Part shown: positions 12,181 to 25,993 of the stretch, one piece after another | Numbering within the stretch: position 1 is the first letter of the stretch | Layout: every line of letters begins with the position of its first letter | Origin: Mugil cephalus | Taxonomy: Eukaryota > Chordata > Actinopteri > Mugiliformes > Mugilidae | Length of the DNA stretch: 64,000 bases | Assembly: GCF_022458985.1 (NCBI RefSeq) | Contig: NC_061777.1 | Span: 12,737,668-12,801,667 of the forward strand | Direction: 5' to 3' | The notes under the pieces: model-generated | What the model saw: only the letters and a program-made list of their open reading frames with translations | What the model was told of the DNA's origin: nothing | Databases searched by the model: none | Program-made: the position numbers and the translations under genes

Positions 12181-13648
12181 TGCGAAGGCTCTGCGTCACG
12201 ACTCTGCCGCTCGTGACTGCATCAGTAATTACACATACGCAAGAATACACACAGCCACACCACAAAGAGCAACGTAGCGTTTCTCGGAAACCGGGTAGGT
12301 AGTAAATCAGACTCGGGTGCACTGAAGTGAATGTAATTTTGCTACAGTGCTGTGCTGTGAGCTTTGCAAAAGCAATTGACGTCAGTACTTGACCTGATGT
12401 TTTGCCGTACTGTGACTGAAAAGAGCCATAATCAGTGATAAAAAAAAAAGTCATGTTTTAAATTATAAATATAAAAGTAATAATTTGACATTTCATTTAC
12501 TACATTAAATGTCTCAGGTAGGATAATAATTTCGGATATCTTCATTTTTAAATTTTGTACTCTACTGTAAGGAGAAGAATGACTCTACGCCAAATCTATC
12601 AGTAGCAAATTGTTATTTAGAAAGAAGTTCAGATACATTTAAACCTCTAAAAAGTGTTGACGTGTATGATGCTGTGGTGATCTGATATCTGCTTTTGAGC
12701 TGACCTCTGATTCAAAGGAGCTCTGCAGGCCTACAGACAGCACCCACCACCTCAAAGACTCTGACCTTTAAACAACCAGACACACAACTGACCTGCTGAC
12801 AGCTTTATGTCGGTATTGTAGGTCACGCTTAAATAACTGCCATATGAAAAACAAGGGAATACTGGAAATGATAATTAAAATGTGAATCGCAGATCAACAC
12901 ACACAAAAAAAAATAACAATCCCACATCACATTATCTTCAGCGGGACATTTTGTAATTTGCGTCAATCATTAAACTGAAAAGTTATACCCATATGAATGA
13001 GATCAGTAGATATATTTCAGCAAACGTCACATTTATGATTTCATAACATGCAGACTTGACTTCTCTGCACACGGCTGAAACGACAAAAGGTGAAATTGGG
13101 GCCCTTCATTTTATTCAATTCTCTTTTCCACAATAACATAAACTTCCTCTCCTAAGTTAATATAAAAAAAAAAACTGTTTAGATTACTATCACAACTTGT
13201 GTCCACCGACTAGCACAGCAATCATTATGCATTAACAAGCATAATCGAATCTGATTTATCCACAAGGCAATTTTGTTCTATCTGACAGTGCTGCTCCTGT
13301 AGGGATCGATACCATGTCATTAAACACCAGGATCTTATACACAGATAAGGCTTGGATGCCAAACGGGAAGGCCGGTTGTTCAGCTTTTCCACCACAAGAG
13401 GGCACACATGGGTCACATTTATTGTTGTTCCACGTTAAACTTCTGCTTGTCTGTGTTAAGATATCAGTGTGATAGTTAATATTTTAGTATTGCCTCATTA
13501 GCATCATAACGTCTATAGCAAAAAGTGATTACAGAAGAAATGCGAACCCAAAGGTTAGTCAGACAGACACACAAAATAACATGCCCACCAACACTTGGAC
13601 AACATTTATCCTTTGCGCGAATAAAATGTGCCTGTCTCTGTTCATTTA

Positions 13649-13681
13649 GTGTGTGTGTGTGTGTGTGCGTGTGTGTGTGTG
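13649..13681. repeat. (GT)n microsatellite
   Basis: Dinucleotide GT run with one interruption (GTGC). Confidence 0.9.
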
Positions 13682-16600
13682 AGACAAGGAATGGAATATC
13701 AAGATGATGAATGAATCAGTCCGGTGCCTTCAGAGCATTGAGAGGTCAGGAGGCTTTTTGTGGTAGTGAAGATCAACTTTATTACACCAATAAAAACCCA
13801 GAGTGCTCTGTGTAATGGAGAGATAAATGATTGGGAGTCAGAGGAGGACCTTGCCTTTAACTGCTGTCACAGCTGCAATTAACGCTAACGAGAGAACAGT
13901 ACATTGTTGCCAAAACACTCTACCATTGTCAAGTGCATTAGTGTTAAAACCTTTTTTATTCAGGAGTTACACGTTTTTTTAAAAAAAAATAATAATAATA
14001 ATTCATGCATTTTTATTTTGTGGCTTTCATTTTGTTAATTCGCTGTGTGAAAAAAGTTAACTAACAGCCAAAAATGTTTTAAAGCTCTTAGTAAAATTAT
14101 TTTTTTAATTTTATTCAGTACAACTTTCAGTGTGAAGGCTTTCTCCTTCCATTGAGACGTGCTCTTTTCTGTTCGCAGCTTTTGAAAACACATTAACAGT
14201 TTCTGAAGAAGAGTGAATCTGTGTGAAGTGCTCTGTAATTCAACACCCACTCGATCACTGCGTAATTTCCCATGTTCATGCTGCAAACAAACCTGTGTGT
14301 TGTTTTGGTTTAAGGCGTTGCACATACACAAGACGCCTTGGGAAAACATTTATTCAAAGATAAATGTGCAGTCTTGTCTTAACCAAAGAGCGAGTGTGAC
14401 TCGTGGCTGTTGGTTAATACCAACTAACAAGAATGAACCAGTACTAGCGAGAAGAAAGCTGTCATTACATTTCCTAGTAAACTTTAACTGACTCAATGCA
14501 CATCACCGTTCACTGAAACTTCATCCTCCCGACCAAAGGCCCAAGGCTGAAAGCGACCCTTTAGCCTTCCTTTTTCACAGGGAAGGAACAATGGAAACTT
14601 CAGCTCTGTTTTAATGGAAGTTGACTCTTTCAAACTTGTGCAGTAAGAAAAATGACTCTCAACTGCTCTTTGCTGATTCAGTTCAGTTGCTCAATGTGGC
14701 AGAAAAGACTTCTGGTGCTCCATGATCAAAGATCAATCAAACAAGCCTTTGTGTGCTCCGTGGTTGCTCTTTCTTCAAAGCAAGCCAGTTTCAAAGAATT
14801 AATCATTTTCATGCTTATTGTTGCTGAATTGGTTTATTATTTTTTAAATCTCATGTAAATAATAAGGTCCTGAATAGAATAGCATACAGCATATGAGTAA
14901 CAGGTTAAAGACGAGTCGGTACAAGACAAATCAAACTCCAGTGCTTTTGTGGCTTTAACATACATAAGCTTATGCGACAAATCAGAAACACATTTCTTTC
15001 GAGTGTGTTAAGTCGTCCATCAGCCTCCTCTGTCTCCCTTTTATGTCTTAAAATGCAGTCATCCTTTAACAGCACGAGGCCTGTCTAGATGCAGGACAGT
15101 TTGCGTAAGTCAAACCTCTGTTATACGCTTTTCTCTCTAACGCTGCCAGTTATTATGTTTTGACATTGTGTGACAAGATTAAAAATCTCAAGTACAAACT
15201 CAGCAGGAAGCGATGACACACTCGTTCATTTCCATTTTTAATCTCTATTATTGAAGATTCAAATGAGCCTCATTCTCTCAGAAAGCACTTAACCTCGGAT
15301 AAAAGTGCTGATAAAAGTTTTTTGGCCGCGGAACTTCTTTCGCCCGAACTCCTCCGAGAAATTGTGGAAGTGGGGAAGTCGGAGAGGAGAGGAGAAAGGA
15401 GTGGGAAGGAGGCCAGAACGGCTGACCCGTTGACCCGTCTTGAATTGATAATAAAGTTTAATAATGGCTAATAAGGTGTAATAATTCGGAGCAATAAAGA
15501 TAGGTGGCAGATTGAATATGATATGAGCTGCGTCAGAGGACCTTACACTGAGGACGGAGCAGAGACAATACACTTCAGCCTCGGGGCTGGGCAAAGTTTG
15601 ACCCCTGATCAGTGAATCATTGTGTAATTATTTGGGAGGAAGAAAGGAAGGTGGATGGGTGAATGAGAGAGAGCGGTGAGACTATTTTGGAGAGGGTGAA
15701 AGACTGGAAGAAAATAAAATTATGAGCTTGAAGAGCAGAAAAACAGACAAGTCCTATGTGACCGTAAGATATTTTTAAGAGACAAAGGAGGCTGATAGAA
15801 GAATCAGAGTGACACAGAGTGAATTATGGAGTGAATTCAAAAAAAGGAAGAGTTAGAATAATGTGCGGTGGTCCAGAGTGACCTGTCGTTAGGATTCACT
15901 CCCCTGACAGCTTCTCTCTGTCTCCAGGCCTGACGCCAGCGCGTTAATTCCCCTCAGATGGTCTTTTCATTGGTCGTTGCTGACTTCATTCGACACGTGC
16001 CAGATGACCGCCCCCTCCCCTGACCACGGCAGTGAATATGGCAGCGCGACCGTTACTTAAAGGTGAGAGCAGAGAAAGCCGTATGCCGGCCGCCTGCTCG
16101 CACTGAATCACACTTAATGTTACAATAAGTTACACTGTGGACCATTCAGGCCTTAGAGTGAATGGAATTCAGAGCATACGTTGTGTTTGTACGTATGGTG
16201 TAAGGATGGGTGTTCCGGTGACAATTTAATTATAGAGAGGAGCTTCAACGTGAGACAAAAAAAGAAAAAAAAATCCCTGTCAACAACATTAGAAATAGTG
16301 CTTTTTTTTTAATTAATACAAAAATAAAGGAAATGAGAAAATCAATATACACGATTAGATTTATGGTTAATTTTATCTGCACTGGAATCACATCTTAATA
16401 CAAAAGAAAAAACACAAAGGGAGAGTTTTCTGGTTATAACTCTGTATAAACTATAACTGTTTTTTTTATGTGTTTGTTATAAGTTAGAAGCTCACAGTGA
16501 TTGTGTAAGGTTTGGACATATTTTTATTTAAAATGTGTACAGACTGAATTTGGTGTTTGGCCATGAAAAAGACAAAAAAAAAGTGTGTAATTGCTGGATA

Positions 16601-17291
16601 AATAGCTGACTGATAACACAAAATAAATAAATAAATTAAAAAAAATCATTAATCATTTAATTTAATGACACAGAACATGTTGAACATTTACATGTAGCTG
16701 GTTAAATGTAGCATTACTCAGATGGCACACACCAACTTCATTAAGAGACACTGTAAGAATCTAGTGTGTATATTTACCTAGTCACTCTTACAGTATGCAT
16801 TTCCACACTGAATGTATTTAAATTGAAAAAGAAACCCCTTTTTGAATTGGCGCAGGAAGAAACCTTTAATCACAATATCGTCATGCTCCTAGTGTCTTTT
16901 CCTCCCCTGCTTCTTTTCATGACCTTTACGTCTCCATGTGTCATCAGTGAAGTGAGAGGGTTTGAGACGCCTACCGTCCGCCGGATTTTTTCTAACGTGT
17001 TGTCCGACCCTGCAAATATGAAACAATTTGACGCCTGTTAACTTTAAATAATGAGGTCGTCGTTTTCTTCGTCTCTCCGTGGTAGAACTGCTTAACAAAG
17101 TGCTGTAATGTAGCTTTACGCCTCCATCTATAGTTGGAGTGCTGATATATTTAATGATCTGTGAAGCTGTGACTGAACAGGGAATCCTTGTATGGCAATT
17201 ATAGGTTTAAAGAAATTAGAACAAATTTCTGATGTTCCCAATATACTGAATAAAAGACCACTGTCTGGAACAAAGAATAATATTTAAGGTT

Positions 17292-17292
<1 letters not shown>

Positions 17293-17359
<67 letters not shown>
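17293..17359. repeat. (GT)n microsatellite
   Basis: Pure GT run of about 33 units, the longest uninterrupted one in the window. Confidence 0.95.
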
Positions 17360-17360
<1 letters not shown>

Positions 17361-18765
17361 TAGATCAGATCAGATGAATTAAGCTGCTCATCATGATGGC
17401 CTGCACTTGCTGATCATTAAGAGAAACGCATGTAGAATTTGCCACCCTGGCCCCTATGAAGTGTGGGTAATTACCACTAATGTATCATCATCTATTCAAG
17501 ACCGCCACGTTACGTTTCAGAGGGCTGACAGTGAAACACCTCTGACCTAAATGTTTTATTCATCCATACGACTCCTATTATTCATTTTAAAGTCTCATTT
17601 CACATGATGAACTGTTTTTTACATGAATTATGAGTTCTCTCGTGTCAGTGGCAGGTGCACTCATATCGGTGCCAAAAGTATTTCGCGCATTGCAAAGTTG
17701 TATGTACATATTGCTCAAACGTTAAATAATTAAATACACATCAGCGGTCAGCAAAAACCTGTGTTGTTGTTGCAGGGGTCAACTTTGGAACAGTTCATGA
17801 GCTTTATCGTGGGGTTACTTGTTCAAATTGCCATCAGTATCCAGTGTTTGAGAAACACGGCAGCTTCTAATAAGTTGTTGCTTTTAAGCACCAAAGGGGA
17901 AATTCTCTCACATTTACGGATCTTAAATTTCTACGAGAGACGAGTCACCTTAAAATCATCCCATAAAAATGGTGGATTTTATTTTTCTCTGTTTTTTTTC
18001 TTTTTTCTGGTTAGTCCATGCCATTTTAAATTAAGTTGTCTATCACGTTGTCGTTATCAGCATAAAATCAGATGAAAGTGCAGCCGACAGACCACAGAAC
18101 AGATGTTTTCTTTGGTTTTCATTTTGGAGTCAGACATTAAAATAAACCTGGTCGTTTTTCCCTTATTTACAATAATTGCTCTAAAATGCAGTTTGAAGAC
18201 ATTCAGCTCCTGGTTCAATATTTAATATATATTCATATATATATATAAATATATATATTTTGACTTTTTTTTTCGAAAAATTAACCGGAAAGGTTTAATT
18301 AATCCAGCAGTCATGTTTCTTATCACTTCATTTCAAACAAATACACACAACCAAGTGTAGCCTGTGATCTAAAATGAACCCCCTAAGCCAACTGTCCTAC
18401 AAAAATAATAGCGTCTAAGATTTGTATCTCTACTTTACAACTTGTTTTTGAGACTGACAGTCATTTAGCATACCCTCTTAATTGCTCTGACACAATCAGC
18501 CCAGTTTCCACCCTTCGAAAATTAAACTGCACACACACCTCCTATTATCATGCACATAAACACATGTGCGCATTAGGAGACTTTGTGTGATATTATAATT
18601 CTTGAGGCATCTAACTCTGATGTTGTGAAGACAGAGGATCATGGAGGGTAGTAATGGCTGCATTATTACTCCTCTTATTGTGTCTTAATTAGTGGCATTT
18701 AATTATGCACTAATGCAGTGAGGGCTATTAAAGACATTGAGGCCTGCTGATCAGGGAATTAAAGC

Positions 18766-18770
18766 AACAC

Positions 18771-18813
<43 letters not shown>
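18766..18813. repeat. (CA)n microsatellite with a CG-rich core
   Basis: CA repeats interrupted by GCGCGCGC, an alternating purine-pyrimidine tract of potential Z-DNA type. Confidence 0.85.
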
Positions 18814-18818
<5 letters not shown>

Positions 18819-20807
18819 CTACAGGCACAGACACGGGCACAGTTTTCACACTGACACTTTTGTCGTGCGGTAGAAATCTCAGTTCCCTTTAACTAGGAAT
18901 TACAGACACCCTGCAGAGAAAGCATGTGTATGTGTGCGTGTGTACAGATGAGACATAAAGTATAGACGAGGTGTTGTTGAAGAGGAAACTACAGAGAACC
19001 ACCAAAAGAGGGAAAATGGATAAAGACAAAACACAGAATAAAGAGACGACAGGATGAGGAAGAAAAAGAGGTAATCACTATTATGTGTATTCTGCTCGTT
19101 TGCAATGACACCCAAATAGGTTTTAATTTTTCACTCCCACGCCTCTCCTCCACTGGTGCATCTCAATTATTTGTTCAGAGGCTGGTGTGACAATAGTGTC
19201 GGCTGTGGGAGCCTTTGGGATGCTAAACAGGGGATGGGAGGTTAAATATAAGTCATTTTCAGTGGGCTGAACCTGGCGCTTTGTGCTGCTGGAGAGGAGA
19301 AGCTTCAAAGCTTCATTTAAACAGAGCAAACAAAAGAGCAAACTTGATCCGATCTCCCTGCCCGCTTTTGAAGTTGGGAAGCTGCAGTCGCGAGCGCTGA
19401 CTGCTCATATCCATCTTGCGGAGATCACACAGACCTCTCCAGGACGCAGCCTGTGCACATACAGTGCGCCATTCCAGATGTGATTCCTGTTGTAATGCCC
19501 ACACTTGCATGAATGTGCGCACGCAAATAGGCCACATTTAAGGTGACAGCAAGACTCTAATCTGACTGAATAAAGTGCAGCTACAGAAGGTTTATTTTTA
19601 AAAATCCTTTTACAATTCTCATTTTTTATTCACTTGAAGAATGCGTACTCAAATTGTGAGCTTGAAAATTTTACCATCTGTATCATCATCTGCTGAGTTA
19701 TTTCATTTTGAGTGTGGACTTGTGAAAAGGCAAAATTATGTATTCTAGCTGGATTTTAAATATTGTTTTGTAGAGCACGCAAAAAGCTCATATTACATTT
19801 ATGTCGTTGTGTTTTTATCCTGTAAAAATGCCCCAGATACTGCACGATGAGACGTTTCACGTTGCTGCAGTTAAAATCAATGTGAAAAAAATTAAAATTA
19901 GGCATCTGTTGCATCTGCAGCGACCGTCTGTAAAAATGAAGTGAATACATAATTCATAAATGATACATTTATTAGAGCAACTGGTGGTTGCATGTAAAGT
20001 AAATTGCCCTGTTATAGTGGGTTGTATGTGTTTAGGAAAGTAATCATTCCACAGCCTAAAATCAGGACAATTTAATTTTAAAAGTGAGGATACTCAAGAA
20101 CTAACTGCATGTCACAATAATTTGCACTAATGTAAAAAAAGAATGCCCAGCGTCCATCGCATAATTTATCTTATTTTTATCCTTCACCTATTGCGCACAA
20201 AGTAATCCACAGGCACATTGGGAAATGTAATTAGAATAAGTACAACACCAAAGATTAGGTTTTAAGTTCTTTATAAATATCTTAAGATAAATAGTGTTAT
20301 AATACAAGCATGACATTTTCAATGCACGGATAAGTAATACAGAAAAAAGTGCAACAGGCCTAATTAAAAAAAAATATATATCATGTAGGCCTTCTTGACT
20401 TTAGCTGATAGGCCTGACGTAGATGGAAGTGAAATAAGTAGAATAACAGCAAAAGAAACATTAACAGTTTGCCTTTGTAAAGAATTTTAGACAGTCTCCT
20501 AAATCAGAGCCTTCTTTGGGTTCATCTTGTCTGATTGTATTTATCTGTGCCACATTACATTATGTGGTAAATGCCCTCACAAAGTGTGCAAATAAATTAT
20601 GATTTCAATGAACATGGGTCTAATGAAAATTTCAGTAAACGGCACAATGTTAACCATAGTTTTTACAACCCTCTTATAGCTTCACTTAACTTAAACTATG
20701 ATGGCTCTGATGGGCCTGTTTTGTCTTGTTTCATGTAACCACAATGTCTCTCTCTTTTGTAGAACTTTATCAAAAAAACAAAAACAAAACAAAACAAAAT
20801 TACCCGG

Positions 20808-21761
20808 TTAGGACAGGAGGAGGGCCGGGTGTAGAGGGTTTCCTTTCCCCTCCAGCAGATCGCTTTTCTCCATCGCTGTGGACGGTGAGCAGAGCTGGGC
20901 CGGGCCGGACTGCAGCCCCGTCAATCCCGGCACTGGACCCAGGGACGGGGTGGGTTTTATTGGCACGGGGACGGCAGGCAGGGTTTGCCCGTTGGCGTTG
21001 TGGTACATGCCTTTTGCTGATACGCTGAACGGCGCGTACTCAGATGATGCTGGCATAGACACGCCACCCATGGACTCTGACAGCATGCCGACGTGCGGCC
21101 ACATAGAATTGACCACGCTGCTCAGCTGTGGGGGAACCGGGTAACCCAGGTGGTGCATGACTGAGGTGAGGGGAAGCCCGCTGGCCACCACGCCCTTATA
21201 ATCCCTTCCTATGATGTTCTCGATGGCGAATGGGTGTTTAAACCCGCCAGGCTGTGCGCAAGCGATGCCCCCGTAACCCTGAAAGTGAGGGAGCCGACCC
21301 ACGCTTGGCGGAGCGGCTGAGTGGTCGTGGTGGCCGGATGCCGTGCCCAGCTTGCTGCCGGGGTGGTGGTGGTGATGGTGGAAGTAGTGCATCATCGGGG
21401 AGCTTTTGCAGGCCAGTTCAGCACGCAGCACCTTGAAGCGCTTCCTTCTCCTCAGGAAGCTGCCGTTCTCAAACATGTCACCGCAGTCTGGGTGCAGAGC
21501 CCAGAAGCTGCCTTTTCCAGGCTGATCAGGCCGTCGGGGGATCTTAATGAAGCAGTCGTTAAACGAGAGGTTGTGTCGTAGGGAATTCTGCCATCGCTGG
21601 GTATTCTCTCGATAGTATGGAAAGCGATCCATGATGAACTTATAAATGTCACTCAGAGGCAGCATCTTCTCGGCTGAGTTCTGGATAGCCATCGCTGTCA
21701 GTGATATGTAAGAGTATGGAGGCTTCTGGTCGCTGTAAGAGTTCTTTCCTGGACGTGGCAT
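20808..21761 (-). CDS. foxb2: Forkhead box protein B2, 317 aa, single exon
   Basis: Forkhead transcription factor of the FOXB class, expressed in neural tube and diencephalon in other vertebrates. The N-terminus [20 protein letters not shown] leads into the winged-helix domain (about residues 13-105), with recognition helix [19 protein letters not shown] and wing segment [22 protein letters not shown]2 rather than FOXB1 is supported by [25 protein letters not shown], a His run (residues 127-132), GRDYKG and [18 protein letters not shown] (about 178-184) is an eh1-like Groucho-binding motif. PVPIKPTP is kept near the C-terminus. The protein is about 115 residues shorter than human FOXB2 because the long Ala/Pro/His runs are missing. 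It is intronless, as usual for FOXB. A proximal control region is likely on its 21.8-22.4 kb side. Confidence 0.97.
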   Translation of the reverse strand: MPRPGKNSYSDQKPPYSYISLTAMAIQNSAEKMLPLSDIYKFIMDRFPYYRENTQRWQNSLRHNLSFNDCFIKIPRRPDQPGKGSFWALHPDCGDMFENGSFLRRRKRFKVLRAELACKSSPMMHYFHHHHHHPGSKLGTASGHHDHSAAPPSVGRLPHFQGYGGIACAQPGGFKHPFAIENIIGRDYKGVVASGLPLTSVMHHLGYPVPPQLSSVVNSMWPHVGMLSESMGGVSMPASSEYAPFSVSAKGMYHNANGQTLPAVPVPIKPTPSLGPVPGLTGLQSGPAQLCSPSTAMEKSDLLEGKGNPLHPALLLS

Positions 21762-22290
21762 AGCTGGTCGCCTTTTCTCTTTAAAGTTTCAATTGTTAAA
21801 TAATAAAAAATAAATAACAAAAAGTTATATTCTTAATGCTATCTTTTACGGAGTTAATGTAACAGGCTTCCCATCAGTCTCCATTTGACTGATCTGTTCC
21901 AAAGTTCTGAGCCATCAGATTTTTACCTGCCTTTTATCAGTTAATACAACCAAAGGCCCACTGCTGTCAGGTACGGTCCTTGAGAGGCTCTTGCGTCGGA
22001 ATAAAGTTGCTTCGTCTGTCTCTTCGCCAGATAAAAGTCTTGAAGTTGTGCGTAAAAGTCGGTGTCCGCGCGTAAAAGTTGACAGGTCCTGTGAGTTCCC
22101 CTTGTTTCCGCGGCGGATGAAAGATGTGAGGGGGCCGGTTTGCTTCGCTGTCTGTCTGTGTGCGCTGTGCTCCTCTCCTCTTTAAGATGCTCCCACTCGC
22201 CGACCGCCGTTTTTGTAAGACCCCCGCAGGTCGTCGGCTCTATTATCTGTTATCCAGACACTTGGGGGACACGTCAGGAGACAGCAGAGT

Positions 22291-22380
<90 letters not shown>

Positions 22381-23199
22381 GATGAGATGGGAGTAAAGAA
22401 ATGAATAAAAATTAGGGGAGGTGCGTTAACGCGCGCATTTGCTTCTAATCGTCTGTTTGCCAATCAAAGAGTCCCGCGTAAAGTGAAGAGGTGCAGAGTG
22501 AATGATATCAACCAGTAATCTGTGTTTAAAGGGACAGTGCTGTGAAATGTTAGGAGACTGCTCCTCCGTAGATGACCCTGACCTTTGACCTCTCTCAAAA
22601 AAAAAAAAGTTTGAATTCGACATGCTGTAATGTTGGGGTGCTATGGGTCCAATTGCTTTGCAGAACCGTTTTTTTAAACATCCAAGTGCACATGACTAAA
22701 ATCACCGTGACATAGAAGATGCGTCTGAATTCCAACTCATTTCACTTGAGGAAATAAACAGAAGAATGGGATGTATAAAAACAACCTCTTTGTTAAATGT
22801 GCTCGATTGCACTTTCAGACTTTGCCAACAATAAATCATGTCTTCCTTCGCGCACCATCATCAGCGCGTTACTCCTCTGCTCTCAATTACACACGTGCAG
22901 CCCGCACACAGACACACGAAAACACACAGAGGGAGCGAGCGAGAGAGCTGGCGAGAGAGAGAGGAGCTGTTGTTGATTAATTGCTGAGAGGGGAGTCCGG
23001 CGGCTGTCTGTCTGTTCAAACACTCTCTGGTGAATCCTACAAGGATGTAAACAAACTTCATCCCCTGCTCTGAATTCTGTTCAGCGGAGAACAACAAAAG
23101 CTGCTCCCCTTCCCTCCATCTTTTCTCTCTGGCCAGGTGTCATGACTGGGTCCTTGACGGCTCCTGTCTTCCTCGGTGCCCCGGTGGGCCCTCGAATAC
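21762..23199 (-). other. foxb2 5' flank and leader
   Basis: Upstream DNA of foxb2 on its transcribed side. It contains the 5' leader, a GC-richer block (about 21990-22260) with several GCGCG runs, and a long GT/GA compound microsatellite. A second purine-rich GAGCGAGCGAGAGAG tract lies near 22935-22965. No gene is seen. Confidence 0.5.
22292..22377. repeat. (GT)n(GA)n compound microsatellite upstream of foxb2
   Basis: About 23 GT units run directly into about 20 GA units, some 0.55 kb upstream of the foxb2 start codon. The GA half is a mirror-type purine tract capable of triplex formation, and the GT half is Z-prone. Confidence 0.93.
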
Positions 23200-24250
23200 A
23201 TTACAATAATTAAGCCTTCCGTGATTTAGCCTCCTAGGAGAGAAGTCCAACAATGTAATTAAGGGCAAGCTCACTGTATTAGGTATGAATATTCAAAACT
23301 GTGTCAATTAATTAGCCAGTGTATCTCTTCCGTTACGTCTAGGTCCTTCAAGCCCACTCAAAAGGTCAACCGTGTCAACGGAGAGCATATTTTAAAGGCA
23401 TCGTGTAATTGCAAGGAAAATTACTTTTTTAGTGCCACTTCGCCTGACGAACGGCGAACATTTATATATTCACCACTAAATAAAGGCGATCGTCGTCGTT
23501 GTTGCTCGTGTTTTTGTTTTCCTTGCGCAACTGTTTTCCGGGCACCTGAAAAATGAGGTTTGAAACTCCGAGGCCCTCAGAGGCCAACGCGGGTAAAAAG
23601 CATCCTCTTAAAACGCCCGGGAAAGATCAATATTAAATCTGTTTTCACAAAGGGGGCCGTTAAATAGACACCGTGGCTGATCTGCATAACAAAATTAATT
23701 AGGTAGTCTACAGCAGTCTTCGCCTGCACCCAACTCCTGGACAAATAACTAGTTGTAAAGCACACCTTCTGGGCATACGGAACATATGCTGGAATTATCC
23801 TTAATTGACTAATTACATAAATTACTCATTAAGTTTACAGCACATCAATTATAAAAGATGTATCAATTAATTTTGCATAAATTACAAGCGGCACGCTGCA
23901 CGAAGAGGGCGGCGGAGGGAATGAGGGTCGCCAGGAGGGGGTCTGCTCCAAGGTGGAGGCTTTACGTGTGTGTACGTGTGTGCGTGCGTGCAGGCGCGTG
24001 TGTGAGTGACGGTCGTCTGTTTGTTTCCAGTCTCTAATAATTATTTGTTCAGCTTAAGGGCAAAGATATTCTTTCTCTGTCTCCCATTCGCAAAGGGAAA
24101 GTGTGGGGGTAATGGCAATTATACTAATAATAATAATCTTAAAGACCTCTCTCCAAGTCATAAGGGGCGCATCGTCGCGGAGAGAGCCATTAAAATCAAT
24201 TAGCGAGGCCTATTGTTTTCAATGGAAAATTAAACCAGCGTAGGACTGCA
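23200..24250. promoter_or_regulatory. candidate cluster of conserved non-coding enhancers between foxb2 and prune2
   Basis: There is an unusual density of homeodomain-type core sites (TAATTA, TTAATTAA-like, ATTAATT, CATTAA) in otherwise complex, non-repetitive sequence, notably 23200-23330, 23690-23890 and 24030-24230. Such composition is typical of ancient enhancers beside developmental transcription-factor genes. The likely target is foxb2. Identified by eye only; no alignment was possible. Confidence 0.4.
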
Positions 24251-25075
24251 GTGCAGACGCTGTGAGGCTCACTTGTGTAATGGGGAATTATTCAGAGGCA
24301 AAATACGACAGATCTTTCAGTTTGCCCATAAAAGAGCGAGCAAGCGAGGACATTAGCGGATCAAAGCTGCAGTGTGTCTGCCTGTTGCCTTCAAGAGCGA
24401 TCTCAGTCAACTCAGGTAAAACTATCCTCATCCCTCAACACAGTGGCAAACAAAAATAAAACTTTGGAGCGTTTTTTTCCCCCTCAGCTCAAACTTCCAA
24501 AGCAGAAGAAAAAAATTATGTTTTTAACCTGCAAATCAGTATCTGTAATTTTCAATATAATTTTAAACTATCAGATGTTATAAATGTTGCACTTGGGATG
24601 ACAAAGAATATAGTTCAAATAGTTTTAGAGTTTTTATGTTTTTCTTTTTTTAGACCTTTTGTGTTCTGTTCTGTCAATCTTCACTGTATCGTAACATCAT
24701 TTAGTTGAACCAGACTGAGTTTAATTTGATATTATTATTTTCATAATTACTTTCATATTGTAGTAAGGTACCAACTCACAGCATTTATGTCCATTAGTTT
24801 TGATGGGCTTAGTGTTTACCATCTTAAATTAAAAAATAAATAAATTAAAAAATTAATAAAAAATTACATAAAACACATAATGGCATCTTAAATCTCAAAA
24901 TCTCTTGTTGCTTATTATAAAGGGAACCCTTAAAGAAGAAATGATGGTACATTTAATTTTCTCATCTTGATTTTGTAATAATATCTGCTGCATCGGCGAC
25001 ACTGTGCTTTGAACTGCAATTTTATATTTTTGCCCTGCTGTCCCTCCTCTGTCTCTGTCTTGTGCACATTCACAT

Positions 25076-25125
25076 ACACTACCAGTCCAAAATTTGGACA
25101 CATCTTCTCACTGAATTTTAGCTTT
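25076..25125. mobile_element. solo terminal inverted repeat remnant of a Tc1/mariner-type element
   Basis: The sequence starting TACACTACCAGTCCAAAATT resembles the terminal repeat of common fish Tc1-like elements (TA followed by CACTACC-GTCAAAA-TTTGGACAC). No partner end or transposase is seen nearby, so this is a fragment. Confidence 0.45.
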
Positions 25126-25903
25126 TGACTAGTGTGAATACATGTATACACTAACTAGAGTATACATGCAAGTAACTTGAGGAACTAAATGTGCCGCGCT
25201 GGAAGTGACATTTACTATTAAATCTCTTGTACAGTTCATAAGTCACTCATTCATGCTTCCTTTGTGAGCACTGCTTCTATTTGATTTACATTTGTTTTAA
25301 ATCGTAAAGACTTCAGTGGATGTTTTGTGCCCTCCTCAGCTGTAAATCTTTGACACTGCTTGTGCAAATACAGCCATGGCTAATTTGAAGACTCTGTAGC
25401 CTATAATGTGTTAAACTGAACTTCACTGAGCTGACCTTTGTCATAAATTCATACTGAGGCAGTCACCTCACATTCTTTCTGCGACTACCAGGGTATTTGT
25501 CACGTCCCATTAAAAGTATCCCCTGAATTCCATGGTGGTGACCGCTCTGAGGTCTACTCCTACTCATATCACTGTCAGTCAAATTTCATACGCTCTGTTC
25601 ATACCCTAAAACCTAATTTCAGAACTCAAAGGAAAATCTTAAACAGCGGAGCTGCTCCATTGGCAGGGGCTCTAAAAGAGTTATTCTACCATGGACTGCA
25701 GCCAAAGTGATTTTGTACTAAAAGCCACATACACAAGGGCACACATGTTCACCCAATTATGAAAAAAAAAAACAAAAAAAAAACTATGATCCCATTTCTG
25801 TTTTCAGCAGGTAGATTAGACGTTAATCTAGCATGATTTCATTTTGGTAGTCCAGGCCTACTTGTTATCAGACAGTTTAGATCCAAAACAGAACTGTGTT
25901 TAT

Positions 25904-25993
<90 letters not shown>
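25904..25993. repeat. (TAGA/GATA)n tetranucleotide microsatellite
   Basis: About 22 units of a perfect tetranucleotide repeat. It is likely polymorphic. Confidence 0.96.

Larger units (their letters stand above)
12181..20725. other. gene-free interval between the C2CD4-family gene and foxb2
   Basis: About 8.5 kb contains no reading frame with protein-like composition or splice support. It is AT-rich with several microsatellites. Stretches at about 13720-13900, 15440-15600, 18600-18760 and 19120-19290 have balanced composition and TAATTA/ATTA-type sites and could be conserved cis-regulatory elements. This is a judgement by eye, with no alignment behind it. Nothing here resembles a tRNA or a mobile-element coding region. 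Confidence 0.4.

Noticed and set aside
20726..21652. Several overlapping open frames on both strands across foxb2
   Set aside because: They follow from the GC-rich codon bias of foxb2 and have no domain or homology. They are shadows of the forkhead frame.
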